A DNA stretch of 64,000 nt from Leptospira wolffii serovar Khorat str. Khorat-H2 (lineage in GTDB: Bacteria; Spirochaetota; Leptospiria; Leptospirales; Leptospiraceae): the NCBI RefSeq assembly GCF_000306115.2, contig NZ_AKWX02000004.1, positions 668,501 to 732,500 on the forward strand, read 5' to 3'. Shown here in pieces: positions 40,315 through 50,600 of this stretch. Within the stretch, counting starts at the first letter, position 1. Each line of letters opens with the position of its first letter. Under the pieces are notes generated by a model, which was given only the letters and a program-made list of their open reading frames with translations, had not been told where the DNA came from and did no database searches. The position numbers and the translations under genes were made by a program.

Positions 40315-40698
40315 TTAGTAAATCGCTCCGTTGGCCTTGATACCGGAGCAATTGCTACTGATCAAAGTGGTCGTACTCGCATCGGAGATGAGTAGAATCG
40401 CGAAATTTCTTACGTCATCCGCGCATTTATCCACATCCGTTCTCTCGTAAAACTTTCCTTCGTCGATTTTCGAAAAGAGCTCGACCAACACCTGATCCAA
40501 TACCGCCAAAGAACCGGCGGAGTCTGGTCCGTACACCAAACCGTAGGACCATGTGTCGCCGATCAAAGCCGCGTCCTTAATCTTCTTCTTGGCTTCTTTT
40601 CCCGTATAGCTGTCGGATAACCCCGCATTATCCAGTAGAAGGCAATTGCCGTAAGCAAGTGCGAACAGAAGCACCAGTAGATAAGTTTTCTTTTTCAT
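40315..40698 (-). CDS. Small lipoprotein, SDSYTGKEAK family (copy 1)
   Basis: 127 residues, lipobox LAYGNC (Cys 19). Mature N-terminus LLLDNAGLSDSYTGKEAKKKI is shared with the next gene upstream. Two further Cys (DVDKCADD and SNCSG) are conserved in both and probably form a disulphide. Small alpha-helical exported lipoprotein of a type common in Leptospira; function unknown. Last gene before the terminator. Confidence 0.72.
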   Translation of the reverse strand: MKKKTYLLVLLFALAYGNCLLLDNAGLSDSYTGKEAKKKIKDAALIGDTWSYGLVYGPDSAGSLAVLDQVLVELFSKIDEGKFYERTDVDKCADDVRNFAILLISDASTTTLISSNCSGIKANGAIY

Positions 40699-40758
40699 TC
40701 GTTTTTTCCTTTTTCATGGGTTGAGATTCGTTTCTCTATATATTTGAGGAAAAACCCT

Positions 40759-41151
40759 TTATTTGATTATGAGCCCGTTCGGTTTCAATGCCTTACATCC
40801 AGGAGCGAATAGCAGTGCGGTCCCCGCGTCGGAGTCTCTACCGAGTGCAAATATGGTCTTCGACATATCGTATTCGCATTTGTGAACATCTTCTTTATTA
40901 TAATATTTGGATTCGTCTATATCCGAAATAATCTCCACCACCACTTGATCCACCACCGTTCCGAGTAAAGCCATATCGGCGGAATAAGTCCGATTGTATT
41001 GGAAATAGTCTAGCGCAAACGCCTGTTCCTGGATCCTCCTCTTGGTTTCTTTTCCGGTATAACTATCCGAATAACCGGTCTCATCCAAAACGACGCAATC
41101 GGTGGCGGCAAGCGCGAGAAGCAAAAGCAAGAAGGTGTAAATTTTTTTCAT
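40759..41151 (-). CDS. Small lipoprotein, SDSYTGKEAK family (copy 2)
   Basis: 130 residues from the ATG at 41151 (MKKIYTFLLLLLALAATDC), chosen because AGGA stands upstream; the frame from 41205 lacks a ribosome binding site. Paralog of the following gene: VVLDETGYSDSYTGKETKRRI, DVHKCEYD, APGCKALKPNGLI. Lies 17 bases after the stop of the 219-residue lipoprotein gene. Confidence 0.72.
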   Translation of the reverse strand: MKKIYTFLLLLLALAATDCVVLDETGYSDSYTGKETKRRIQEQAFALDYFQYNRTYSADMALLGTVVDQVVVEIISDIDESKYYNKEDVHKCEYDMSKTIFALGRDSDAGTALLFAPGCKALKPNGLIIK

Positions 41152-41168
41152 TCTGATTTTCCTATATT

Positions 41169-41828
41169 TTATTTTCCATTTTTTGAATGCAATTCCGGTT
41201 CGCAAATCTGCGGCTCCATTCGTTTAGGCGTGGGCTCGAGAGAAAATAAAATCTGGTCTCCTACGGAATAAGACATATACTTAGTCGGATCGATTTGTGA
41301 CTCGGGCAGATCTTTAGGATTTCGTAAATGGATTCGAAGAGAATGTTCAGCGGGAATATTTATCGTTTTGTATATTCCTCCACCACCTACAGGAGCGTGG
41401 TTTCTATTATAAGTAAAGACGTTGAATTGATGAACGCCGGAAGGCACAGGGAAATAATATTCGCAATTGGGGAGAATATTGAAACGGGGTTCGGAAACGA
41501 TCGCACTCGGGAGAGAAGAAAAATTTCGATAAAACTTCTTCCAATGCGACTCCAAAGGACTCAAAGCCCGATGTTGCCGTAATAGAGAGGAATTGTTCAA
41601 GTATATTGCAAGAAAATAAGTCTTTCTATCTTGAACGGTAGTATATTCCCCCGGTGCCTCTAAAGCAGATGTAGCGCCAAGATCCGGAAGACGAAAACGA
41701 ATAAAGGAATCGTTAGATTCAATATTTGCAGGAATATCCCGATAGGCTGCAGGACCGACGCATCGTGAAAATGAAATCAGCACCGCAATGATGAATGATC
41801 GAAATATGAAATTAATTAACCTCTCCAT
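41169..41828 (-). CDS. Lipoprotein of the five-member tandem family (member 5)
   Basis: 219 residues, lipobox SFSRC (Cys 23). Shares with the other four members: SFIRFRL near the N-terminus, CEYYFPVPSGVHQFNVF in the middle, INIPAEHSLRI after it and SLEPT-x(n)-CEP at the end. Only 6 bases from the preceding member. No CGG[S/T]L mini-ORF stands in front of it, unlike members 2-4. Confidence 0.72.
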   Translation of the reverse strand: MERLINFIFRSFIIAVLISFSRCVGPAAYRDIPANIESNDSFIRFRLPDLGATSALEAPGEYTTVQDRKTYFLAIYLNNSSLLRQHRALSPLESHWKKFYRNFSSLPSAIVSEPRFNILPNCEYYFPVPSGVHQFNVFTYNRNHAPVGGGGIYKTINIPAEHSLRIHLRNPKDLPESQIDPTKYMSYSVGDQILFSLEPTPKRMEPQICEPELHSKNGK

Positions 41829-41834
41829 ATCAGC

Positions 41835-42416
41835 TCAAAACTTGCATAGCTCCATTTTATTCGGAAGAGCGCTATCCTCGATGGAATACTTCAATCGTAA
41901 TGATTTATGGCGGGCATTTTCTCTGGCCTCTACCCAAGAACTTGGATTGGAAAAAGGCCGACTCACATAGATCATCTTAATGCGCAGGGACTGATTAGGT
42001 TTTAATTCAAATTCTTTTATTTCGTGTACACGAAGCCCGACAGGAGGATATTCGCCTATTTTCATCTCATACCTTTTTTTCCCTCCCGAAGCCCTAAATT
42101 GCAATTCACAGCCTGATTTGAACTGCGCCTGCTCAGATAGGTCCAGCGAAGCCTGTGAAAGATTTCGATCCGGAGTAATTAAAATAAATCGATCCATCCA
42201 CTCCCCGATTTCCTCCTCCCAAACCCAGAGCCAATAGGTTTCTATTTTCTTCCTCTCATCTCCATCCGCAAGTTCTCCGGGCAACTCGATTCTTATATAA
42301 TTTTCCGAGGATTCTTTAATTGGATGAGGAACCTTTCTCCAATACACCGACTCCTGATAGCAATTCAACAGCGGACACATCAAAAAAATGTAAATTACAG
42401 TTACCCCGACCTTCAT
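41835..42416 (-). CDS. Lipoprotein of the five-member tandem family (member 4, divergent)
   Basis: 193 residues, lipobox PLLNC (Cys 19). Most diverged copy but keeps NYIRIELPG, GCELQFRASGGKKRYEM and LKPNQSLRIKM in the same order. Probably a beta-sandwich lipoprotein. Its ATG stands three bases after the stop of a 16-codon ORF ending CGGTL. Confidence 0.7.
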   Translation of the reverse strand: MKVGVTVIYIFLMCPLLNCYQESVYWRKVPHPIKESSENYIRIELPGELADGDERKKIETYWLWVWEEEIGEWMDRFILITPDRNLSQASLDLSEQAQFKSGCELQFRASGGKKRYEMKIGEYPPVGLRVHEIKEFELKPNQSLRIKMIYVSRPFSNPSSWVEARENARHKSLRLKYSIEDSALPNKMELCKF

Positions 42417-42419
42417 TTC

Positions 42420-42470
42420 TTACAAAGTTCCCCCGCAAGACTCTCCTGTCCTATCCATAAGAAATCTCAT
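42420..42470 (-). pseudogene. 16-codon mini-ORF ending CGGTL, eroded Rhs tip
   Basis: MRFLMDRTGESCGGTL-stop, opening with an ATGA overlap with the upstream lipoprotein stop. Its ending matches that of the Rhs tip (NKCGGSL-stop at 44645). Read as the last remnant of a duplicated toxin tip. An alternative is that it survives only as ribosome binding site and coupling leader, since TGCGGGGG is purine-rich. Confidence 0.5.
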
Positions 42471-43129
42471 CTCTTCTCCTCGATAGGATCACATTTTTGG
42501 TCGACCTCTCCTGGAATATTCGGTTCGACTGTGGCTTGCAAATCGAATGGGCGATTCCAGAGTTTGATAAAGAATTCAGGCCAACCCTTACTCCGTTTCC
42601 AAGCTATTTCTTCGTCTTCCGTTCCAAACCTTAGAGGAATGATCGACAAACGTATCGAATGGTCCGGCGGGAGGAGGAACTTCCGGCGCAGATACCCCCG
42701 TCGGTTTCGACCAAAATCGTTCACCATAAAGGAAAATTCATTTTCTCCTGCGGGGAGAGGAATCCAGTATTCACAGTCAAAACGAAAGTTCTCTCTGCGA
42801 TTGCCCGCAAAAAATTGCCAAAACAAACCCAAATGTTGTCCATCTTCTTTCTTCTCGAAATAACTTTGAGACGGATTGATCGGATAAGGATTGTTCCAAA
42901 CCGGTGAATTTGCATCATACAATTCAATGACCGCTTGATAGCGATACCTGTTAAACTCTAAAAATCGATTTTCCTTCGCCTCCCTATCCTGGTCGTAGGC
43001 CTGTATTCTAAATTTGAGATATGTATTGTCTTGGCCTCGAATAGGAATGGCTCTTTCCGGGCCGGCTATCCCCGCGAGTGAAATACAACTCATGAAACTT
43101 AGCTGAAGCAGTAAAAATATAATCTTCAA
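42467..43129 (-). CDS. Lipoprotein of the five-member tandem family (member 3)
   Basis: About 220 residues. The start is best placed at the TTG at 43129, which overlaps the mini-ORF stop (TTGA) and has GGGGGAAG upstream, giving MKIIFLLLQLSFMSC with lipobox SFMSC; the frame extends to 43144. Close paralog of member 1: RAIPIRGQDNTYLKFRI, FRFDCEYWIPLPAGENEFSF, KRSKGWPEFFIKLWNRPFDL are nearly identical in both. Exported, anchored in a membrane. Confidence 0.75.
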   Translation of the reverse strand: MKIIFLLLQLSFMSCISLAGIAGPERAIPIRGQDNTYLKFRIQAYDQDREAKENRFLEFNRYRYQAVIELYDANSPVWNNPYPINPSQSYFEKKEDGQHLGLFWQFFAGNRRENFRFDCEYWIPLPAGENEFSFMVNDFGRNRRGYLRRKFLLPPDHSIRLSIIPLRFGTEDEEIAWKRSKGWPEFFIKLWNRPFDLQATVEPNIPGEVDQKCDPIEEKR

Positions 43130-43179
43130 AGACTTCCCCCGCAAGACTCACCGACTTTCTTTCCGCTTCTATCGATCAT
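43126..43179 (-). pseudogene. 17-codon mini-ORF ending CGGSL, eroded Rhs tip
   Basis: MIDRSGKKVGESCGGSL-stop, starting 7 bases after the stop of member 2. The frame is also open further upstream within member 2. Same ending as the Rhs tip, and its stop overlaps the start of the next lipoprotein (TTGA), exactly as the intact Rhs stop overlaps member 1 (GTGA). Confidence 0.5.
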
Positions 43180-43186
43180 ACAAACC

Positions 43187-43846
43187 TTAATCCTGCGAAC
43201 GAATCGGTTCGCACGGTTGGATCTCATCATCCTTGCCGCTTGGCTCGATCGTTGCGATAATATGATATCCAATATTAGGCTTCCTATAACCTGGTCTGTA
43301 GCCGGATACCTCAGGAATCGCATCTATCTCCTCTTCCGTGAGTTTACGCAAATCCACGAACTCCAAACGAATCGTATGCCCTGCCGGTAGATCGATTTCT
43401 TTATCAAAAACCCCTTGCTTCCAGGTCTTCAAATCTATAAAAGTGAATCCATATTGTGTTTTTCCGGACACTGTAGGCATGCGGTATTCACAACCTTCTA
43501 TAAAATCAAAACGTACATTCTTAATTCCCTCCGGAATCCGATCGAAATCTACGTAATAACTCCGCCAATAATCCATTTCCGGATGAAAGCTAGATGGAAA
43601 ACCCATAAACATTTTCCAATCCCTGTAATTTGCATAGAGCGAATAATATGTATAGGAATTCCGATTTTGAGGACTCTCATTTTCGGAATATTTAAACTTT
43701 ATATACGTATTCTCAAAGTTTTCCATTTCACGAGGAGAATAATATTCACTTCTAGCCACGCCACCCCTGCTTCCTGTATAACAATTAATTAAAATCGAAA
43801 TAAATAGGATAGAGTATAGCGAAATTTTAGAATTAGAGAATATCAC
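43187..43846 (-). CDS. Lipoprotein of the five-member tandem family (member 2)
   Basis: 219 residues from the GTG at 43846, which overlaps the upstream mini-ORF stop (GTGA) and follows GGCGG; the frame extends to a TTG at 43861. Lipobox SILINC. Conserved blocks: NTYIKFKYS, GCEYRMPTVSGKTQYGF, DLPAGHTIRLEFVDL, IATIEPSG-x(n)-PCEPI. AT-rich relative to members 1 and 3. Confidence 0.73.
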   Translation of the reverse strand: MIFSNSKISLYSILFISILINCYTGSRGGVARSEYYSPREMENFENTYIKFKYSENESPQNRNSYTYYSLYANYRDWKMFMGFPSSFHPEMDYWRSYYVDFDRIPEGIKNVRFDFIEGCEYRMPTVSGKTQYGFTFIDLKTWKQGVFDKEIDLPAGHTIRLEFVDLRKLTEEEIDAIPEVSGYRPGYRKPNIGYHIIATIEPSGKDDEIQPCEPIRSQD

Positions 43847-43983
43847 AAAGTACCGCCACAAATCCCGTTCGAAATCTTTCCGGCCGAATAGGCAGCAGAA
43901 ATCGCACCAAACCTACCAAACTCGAACGACAACATTGTAATCAAAGCCGCTCCCCCCGCAATAATCGCCGGTTCCAGCTTCAT
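43843..43983 (-). pseudogene. 46-codon ORF, remnant of a hydrophobic Rhs tip
   Basis: Starts with an ATGA overlap of the member 1 stop, reads MKLEPAIIAGGAALITMLSF and continues to SNGICGGTL-stop. The Ala/Gly/Ile-rich start recalls the hydrophobic tip of the 2,436-residue Rhs protein, and the end matches NKCGGSL. It is the longest of the three tip remnants, and its frame is intact, so it could still be made as a small membrane peptide. Confidence 0.55.
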
Positions 43984-44648
43984 TTCTCCCCCTCCAAGGG
44001 ATCGCATTTACTATCCTCTTGCCCAGGAACATTCGGCTCGATAGTGGTCTGCAAATCGAATGGCCGGTCCCAAAGTTTGATAAAGAACTCAGGCCAACCC
44101 TTGCTTCGTTTCCAGGCAATTTCCTCATCCTCATTCGCTAAATACAAAGGAGTGATAGATAAGCGTATGGAATGATTGGGGGAAAGATCAAATTTCTGCC
44201 TAAGATACCCTCGTCGATTCCCGCCCGAATCAAATACCATAAAGGAAAATTCATTTTCTCCTGCAGGAAGAGGGATCCAATATTCGCAATCAAAACGAAA
44301 ATTACTTCGGCGATCTCCAACAACAAATTGCCATAATGGATTCAAGTGTTGTCCGTCTTCTTTTTTCTTGAAATAATTATGGGACGGATTGATCGGATAG
44401 GGAGAACTCCATAATAATATGGCCGGTGGATCCGGATCATACCACTGTATTACTGCTTGGTAATTATCTTTGTAAAACCGAAAGAGTAGATTTCTTTCGG
44501 CCTCCTTGGATTTATCATAATTTTGCACTTTAAATTTTAGGTATGTATTCTCTTGGTTTCGGATGGGAATAGCCCGCTTAGGAGGGACTAACCCTGCCGT
44601 ATGACATCCGGAAACAAAAAGGAAGACAAATAAAAGTCCCGTCTTCAC
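43980..44648 (-). CDS. Lipoprotein of the five-member tandem family (member 1), directly behind the Rhs toxin
   Basis: 222 residues from the GTG at 44648 with GGAGGGAG upstream (the frame extends to 44663). GTGA overlap with the Rhs stop couples its translation to the toxin. Lipobox FLFVSGC. Blocks RAIPIRNQENTYLKF, FRFDCEYWIPLPAGENEFSF, PNHSIRLSITPL, KRSKGWPEFFIKLWDRPFDL and a final CDP. Its position behind the toxin tip makes it the best candidate for the cognate immunity or partner lipoprotein; that is inference. Confidence 0.77.
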   Translation of the reverse strand: MKTGLLFVFLFVSGCHTAGLVPPKRAIPIRNQENTYLKFKVQNYDKSKEAERNLLFRFYKDNYQAVIQWYDPDPPAILLWSSPYPINPSHNYFKKKEDGQHLNPLWQFVVGDRRSNFRFDCEYWIPLPAGENEFSFMVFDSGGNRRGYLRQKFDLSPNHSIRLSITPLYLANEDEEIAWKRSKGWPEFFIKLWDRPFDLQTTIEPNVPGQEDSKCDPLEGEK

Positions 44649-47600
44649 AAACTCCCTCCGCACTTATTATGAACAGCAGTTCCGTAATCATAGATTAGCT
44701 TGAGAGGAATCGGCTTTTCGTACATCTTTGATAATATTAGCCCGCTTATTCCTAAACCAGCCGACTTCCAATCTCCTTTCAATGCACTATAAATGATAGA
44801 TAGCACTGAATATCCATCCATAGCAGGATCCAACCATTCTAGCTTCGAGGCTGCTGCGGTATAAACTTCTCCACCCAAAACTCCCATCGTAACTCCAAAG
44901 TTCACACCGACTGCATAGCAAGCACCAATCCTAGCGTTCTTCTCATCCCAATGAATATTATTCAAACTTGATTTGGATAAACCTCCTGCTACATATGCCT
45001 GTAATGTAATCGGTGAAAAGATAGATCCGACAAATACCACTCCGACCGCTCCCACAATCAACGTCTGAGAAAGAACCAAATAAGCGGCAAGCATGACCGA
45101 AGCGACGGCTAATGCGAGAGCCATCACTACAAGGATTGATGCTACTGCAATAACCAAAAGCGCAGCGATCAGAGCTATCCCCAATACTCCCATGAGTATC
45201 ATAACAGCGGCACCCATGGCAAGAAGGCCCGCTCCAGCTCCCATAAGCGTAGCTACAGCGAAACCTTCGACTGTAGCAGCAAGCGCTCCAACAAAGAGTA
45301 CACCCGCAATTCCAAGAGCGGCTAATCCGCCAAATACAGCGGGACTCCCCAAATACCAAGCAATCGATCCGGCAACTACGCCAGCACCGATGAGGCTAAC
45401 CCCCAGATAGTACGCGGCCGCTACGCCCAGGCCGATGAGTGCTGCACCTACTAGGCCTGCCCCGGCAGCGAGTCCTAGAGCCGCAGCACCTCCATACATG
45501 GCGGCTACGTTCGTGATCATCGCGGAAGCCGCTAGAAGCCCGATCATATTCATGACGGTCAAGGCGGCAAGTGCTGCCGATCCTACCGCCGCTGCGGCAG
45601 CGGCGCCGATGGCCAAGGAAGGAAAAAGAAGTGCGATCGGAAGAGCCGCATCGCTCCATCTTTGGCTACTGATATAGAAGGCTCTTTGCAGAAAAGCTCC
45701 CACTTCTATATGGAAGTTCAGCATTCCAAGACCGTTTTTCTGCAGCCAGGAACTCACGATACTATGCCCGCTCGGATCCGTATAACGCACCGGATTTCCT
45801 TCCGTATACATGTATTGGTCCATTCCCACGGGGTTACCCGGATCCATTACCGAATCCGGTTGTAAGAATCTACCTATCAGAGGATCGTAATAACGCGCCT
45901 TATAATAATAGAGTCCAGTTTCTTTGTCTTCTATTTGTCCCGTGAATTTATAACGGAACACATCCGGACCGGAGGAATCGTTTCTTTGTATTTCTCCATA
46001 AGGTTTGTATGATATATGAGAAGCTCCTCCCTGGTCGCCTCCTGCCGCACGATTTCCGTTCCCGTCCGTAGCCATGGTGATGGATCCCAAATGGTCCGGA
46101 TGTAAGAATAAGAATCCGTTGGTAGGAATTCCCGCACCCGAACCCGGTCCTCCCGGTTGGTACGGATTTTCTACGGAAGGAGTGTCCGGACTGTACTGGG
46201 GAGGAAGGATCCAAGGAGGAGTTCCGTTTCCGCCGGGAACCAATACGGAACAATGAGAGAAGGAGATGAGAAGAATCGGGGCCGTAAATTTCAGGCTGGC
46301 CCTCCAGACCCCTTCCCTATAGGATAAGAGACCGAATCCCAAACCTAAAAATAAGGTAATATACAAAAACGCGATATTGGTTCCCGGAACCAGGAATAGA
46401 TATTTGATCCCCCGGATGGAAGTATCCTTGGCGTTCCAAAGAAAGGTGTTCCAAGCCAAATTCGGACTCCATCCGGAGTCGTTTTGTAGATCCGCATATG
46501 TGACAAGAACCGCGTCGCTGCGGGTCCATTGGCCCACGATATCTCCGTAATTTCCTCGGAAGTACAATGTATGCTGGGGAGATTTTCCCGGAGCCAATAC
46601 CACTTCGTACATATCTCCGAGTGAGATCGTTTTGGTTCCGTTGCTCGTATTCGTTTTTAAGATTCTAGTCCCCGTAAAATCGGTTTCGAATCGGATGCTT
46701 TCTTGGTTTTCGGTGTCGATTCGTTTGATCTTTTGGAAAGGATCATAATAGAAACTATCTCCGTTCCGATTCGTAATATTCCCGGAAGAATCGTACGTAT
46801 AATTCGTGGAAACGTTCTCTCCTACCACTTTCGTGACCGCACTCTTATGAGCCGGATCCGAATAGGAATACGTGAGATTTCCTTTTTGCAAGAGTCTTCC
46901 GGAATCGGAGTATAGGTATTCTTCGGTTCCATAGACGCCGCTAGCGGAGGTCAATCTCCGCAGGGAATCGTAAATAAACGTTTGAGTGCGAGCCGGATTC
47001 TTTTTGTCTTCTATTTTGGTATGGTTTCCGTAATCGTCGTAGGTATAAGAAATATTCTGGTAATTTTCCAGGTCCTTACCGGTCTTATAGCTGATAGGTC
47101 TCTTTTTGACGGGATCGTAGAGAACGTCCATGATCACACCGTTTCCGGTGATTCTTTGCAGTTTTAGATTTCCGTCCTCAATACTCGGGCCTCTGTATTC
47201 CACGAGAGGAAAATCGGAGCCGCTTCCGTCTCCTGGAGTCAGAGTGATCGCCGCAAGATTACCCGCATCCGAGTATACATTCTTAACGATACTTCCCTCC
47301 GGATAGGTCACTTCCTGGACTTGGTTTTGGAGATTGTATTTCTTGCGTATGAAGAATGTAAGATCTTCTTGGATTAGATTTTTCTTAACTAGGGTCTGGT
47401 TTCCTCGAATATCGTATTCGAATTCCGTGCTGCCCAATTGGTCCGTAGCCTTAGTCAATTTCCCTATGCCGTTCGGAGTCTCCGGACGATCGTATTCGTA
47501 GGTATGCTGGACTTGTTCCCCGTCGCTTCCCTTTGCGATCGTACGAGTCACCCTTCCGAGCAGATCGTATTCGTAAGAGATTTTGGAGCCGTTGGAGGAG

Positions 47601-50600
47601 GTTTCTTCCCTCACTTTTCCGCTCACAGGATCGTAAATACGTTCTATAGTTCCGGAATTCGGGCTCGTCACCTTGGTTTGTCTACCCGAAAAATCGGTTT
47701 CTAAAATCGTAATCCCGTTTTCCGGGTCCGTGATTTGGGAGACCTTTCCGTTCGGAGAATACGCATAACGGGTCGTCTTTCCCTGCACCGTCCTAGAGAC
47801 TATCTGCCCCAAGGAATTCTTGAGCTCGGAAGTTTCTTCTATTACGTTTCCGTTGACCGATGTACGGATTTTGGTTTCTAAACCGTCCAGAATCGTTTCG
47901 GAGGCGGTTCCGTCATTCTTCTCCGATTTGATAAGATGCCCCTCTCCGTTATAGGTAAATTCCGTCCAAGAAAACGGATTCGAGCCCTCCAGATAAGAAT
48001 CGATTTTTTTCAAGGTCTGGCCCGCGATATTCTTATGAGTCTCCTCGACTAACACATATCCGTTTGCGAGACTGCTTCTCTTTTTAGAAATACCGGTAAC
48101 CATATTACTCGATTCTTCCTGCCAGGTCTCACCATTACTGATACGAAATACTTTTCGGACAAGCTCATTCTCTAAATCTCCGACGTTCTCGTACTCTATT
48201 TTTTCCGACCAATCCGACTCCCCGGGCAAATAGCTCCTAACGGGTCTCCCCCAATCGTCGTATTCCATCCTGGATACCGCTCCGTTCGGATCCGTGCTGG
48301 AAACCTCTTGACCCGTTCTAAAATCGTAATTCTTAAGCACCGTATGCCCGTAAGAATTTACGGTTCGTATCGGATATTTAAAAACAACAGTATCATAATA
48401 TAAGGAACTGATATTTCCGTTGGAATCCTGCACCCGAGTAGGGTTTCCGTATCCGTCGTATTCCTGGATAAATTGGCTTCTCCACTGCCCCGAGCTTACC
48501 AATTCCTGGACCTCGGATACTCTATAATCCGCGTATTGGATCCTTTTATGAGAGATCAGATCTCCCGATTTGTATACCTGCAAGTCGGAAGGAAGTCCCA
48601 GGATCCCCGCGTTCCAATCGTTCAGATAAGAGGTCTTTTCGCTCATTATCGTGCCGTTGACCGAGGTATCTTTTGTCAAAGTATTCCCGTAAGAATCGAA
48701 GGTCTGGGTGACTAAAACCTGAGCCGCCAGATTTCCCTGTAGATAACGATCCTCTCGAACTTCTCCCGGTTTCACGAGTATCCCGCCGAAAAGGGAAACC
48801 GTCTTATTGAAATCTGCGGTGGATTCCAAAATCTTGATTCCATTCTTATAATGAATCTGTCTCGTGGGAGAACCGCTCATCTCCAGGAATTTAGGATCGT
48901 AATAGGACTCCAAAGAATAATTCGTGATCGGATCTCGAACGACCATCTTTTGGAAACCGATATAAGAGGAATTCCTGAGTCCGTTCAGATAAAAACGAGC
49001 GTAAGAATATTCGAATTCCTTTGCGGACAATCGAGTCTCCCCTACGCTCTGGGAAAATCCCTTTACCAAAAAGTCCGGAAATGCAAAAGGAACGATTTCG
49101 GGACTGGCACTAGAATATAAATCCGAACGGATCGCGCCGGGATGGTCTTTGGCGAGTTTATAATCGATTACGAGTTTTGCATCTTCTCCTTTTGCCTGGC
49201 TCCCGTTTCGGATCTCCCGAACGAGACCGCTCGGAAGTTCCTCATCGAATCGGATGAAATGGATCGCCAAATTGGATTCGAAAGGAAAGGAACGGTAAGC
49301 GACAGTTCCCACAAAGGGAGCGCTACTCTGTTTCCAATATTGAGTGGGAGCCATATCTCCCTGGAACCCCAGAATTTCCGGTTTTCCGTCTCCGTTCGTA
49401 TCCAGGGACAATAGATATCCTCCAGTATTCCAGATCTTGTCCCCACTTGCAGAATATGTAATATTACCGTCGGAATCCGCCTCGGCGTAAGATACGATGA
49501 GTTTGGAATTTGCGGCGTCGTATCTGAGAAAATCCGCTTTTCCGTCCCCGTTTAGGTCCACGAAGTCCTTGCGATTCCTCCAATTAAAATACATTCCCTC
49601 CGCAAAAGAACTCGTATCCGCCGGATTCGCGATATAGTCCTCTATAGCAATCGGCACCTCGAATCCCGAGCCGGTCGAAATCGTGATCTGGAATTTCCGA
49701 GTCACAACTGTTTGGGGGAGATTGTCCGGATCGTCGTTATCCGGCTCTTCGATAGACGTTAAGTCCGCGCGGATTGTATCCGGATTTCCATCCCCGTTCA
49801 AATCCACGGAGGTATCGGTATTCCAATACAAACTGAATGCGGAATTGTATTTGGATTGGTTCGGATCGTAGATTTCAATCTGGAAGAAAGTATTGTTGGG
49901 ATTTCCCGTATTATAAGAGATCCGATCCTTGATTCCATCTCCGGAAAGATCCTCCTCCACGTATTTCTTTTGGCCGGAAGGCCCGAAATTAGAACCTCCC
50001 TTACTCGCATATGCGCCTTCCACATCGATGGTCTTTACGGGACTCAAACCGTTGGTTACGAATTTTCTTCCGTCGAAAGGATAATAGGAAATCTTACCCC
50101 TGCTTCCGGATTCCGTAAAGAATGCGAAGTCCGCAAATCCGTCCCCGTTTAAGTCCGCCAAAAATTGGTCTCCCGCATTTCCGAACGTATTTCGGGAGAG
50201 ACTCGTTTCTTCAATGGCTTGTAACTGCCCGTTCTTATAATCGAAGAATGTGACTAGTATTTTTTTATCGGAGCCGCTGCTGTCCATTCTCAGAAAATCG
50301 GGAACTCCGTTCTTATCCAAGTCTCCGAATTGCTGCATTTCGGTTCCGTAATTTCCCAAGGACAAGGATTGGATCTTTTGGAATGCGCTCCCTGTGGAAA
50401 GATAGACTTGGATCTTGAGATCCGAATCCGCTTGCAGAAAATCGGATTTTCCGTCCCCGTTCACATCCAGAACGAAGATCCGTCCCCTGGCATCCGTCGC
50501 CCCGAGTCCCGTTACGACTATATTTGAAAATTCCTTGGATTGGAAATCCGGCCCATAATAGATTTTTAATATAGATCCGTTCCCTCTCAGAACCAGGAAA

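Noticed and set aside
45093..45677. Long open frames opposite the hydrophobic Rhs tip
   Set aside because: They arise from the GC-rich Ala/Gly codons of the tip; products are Ala/Pro-rich shadows.
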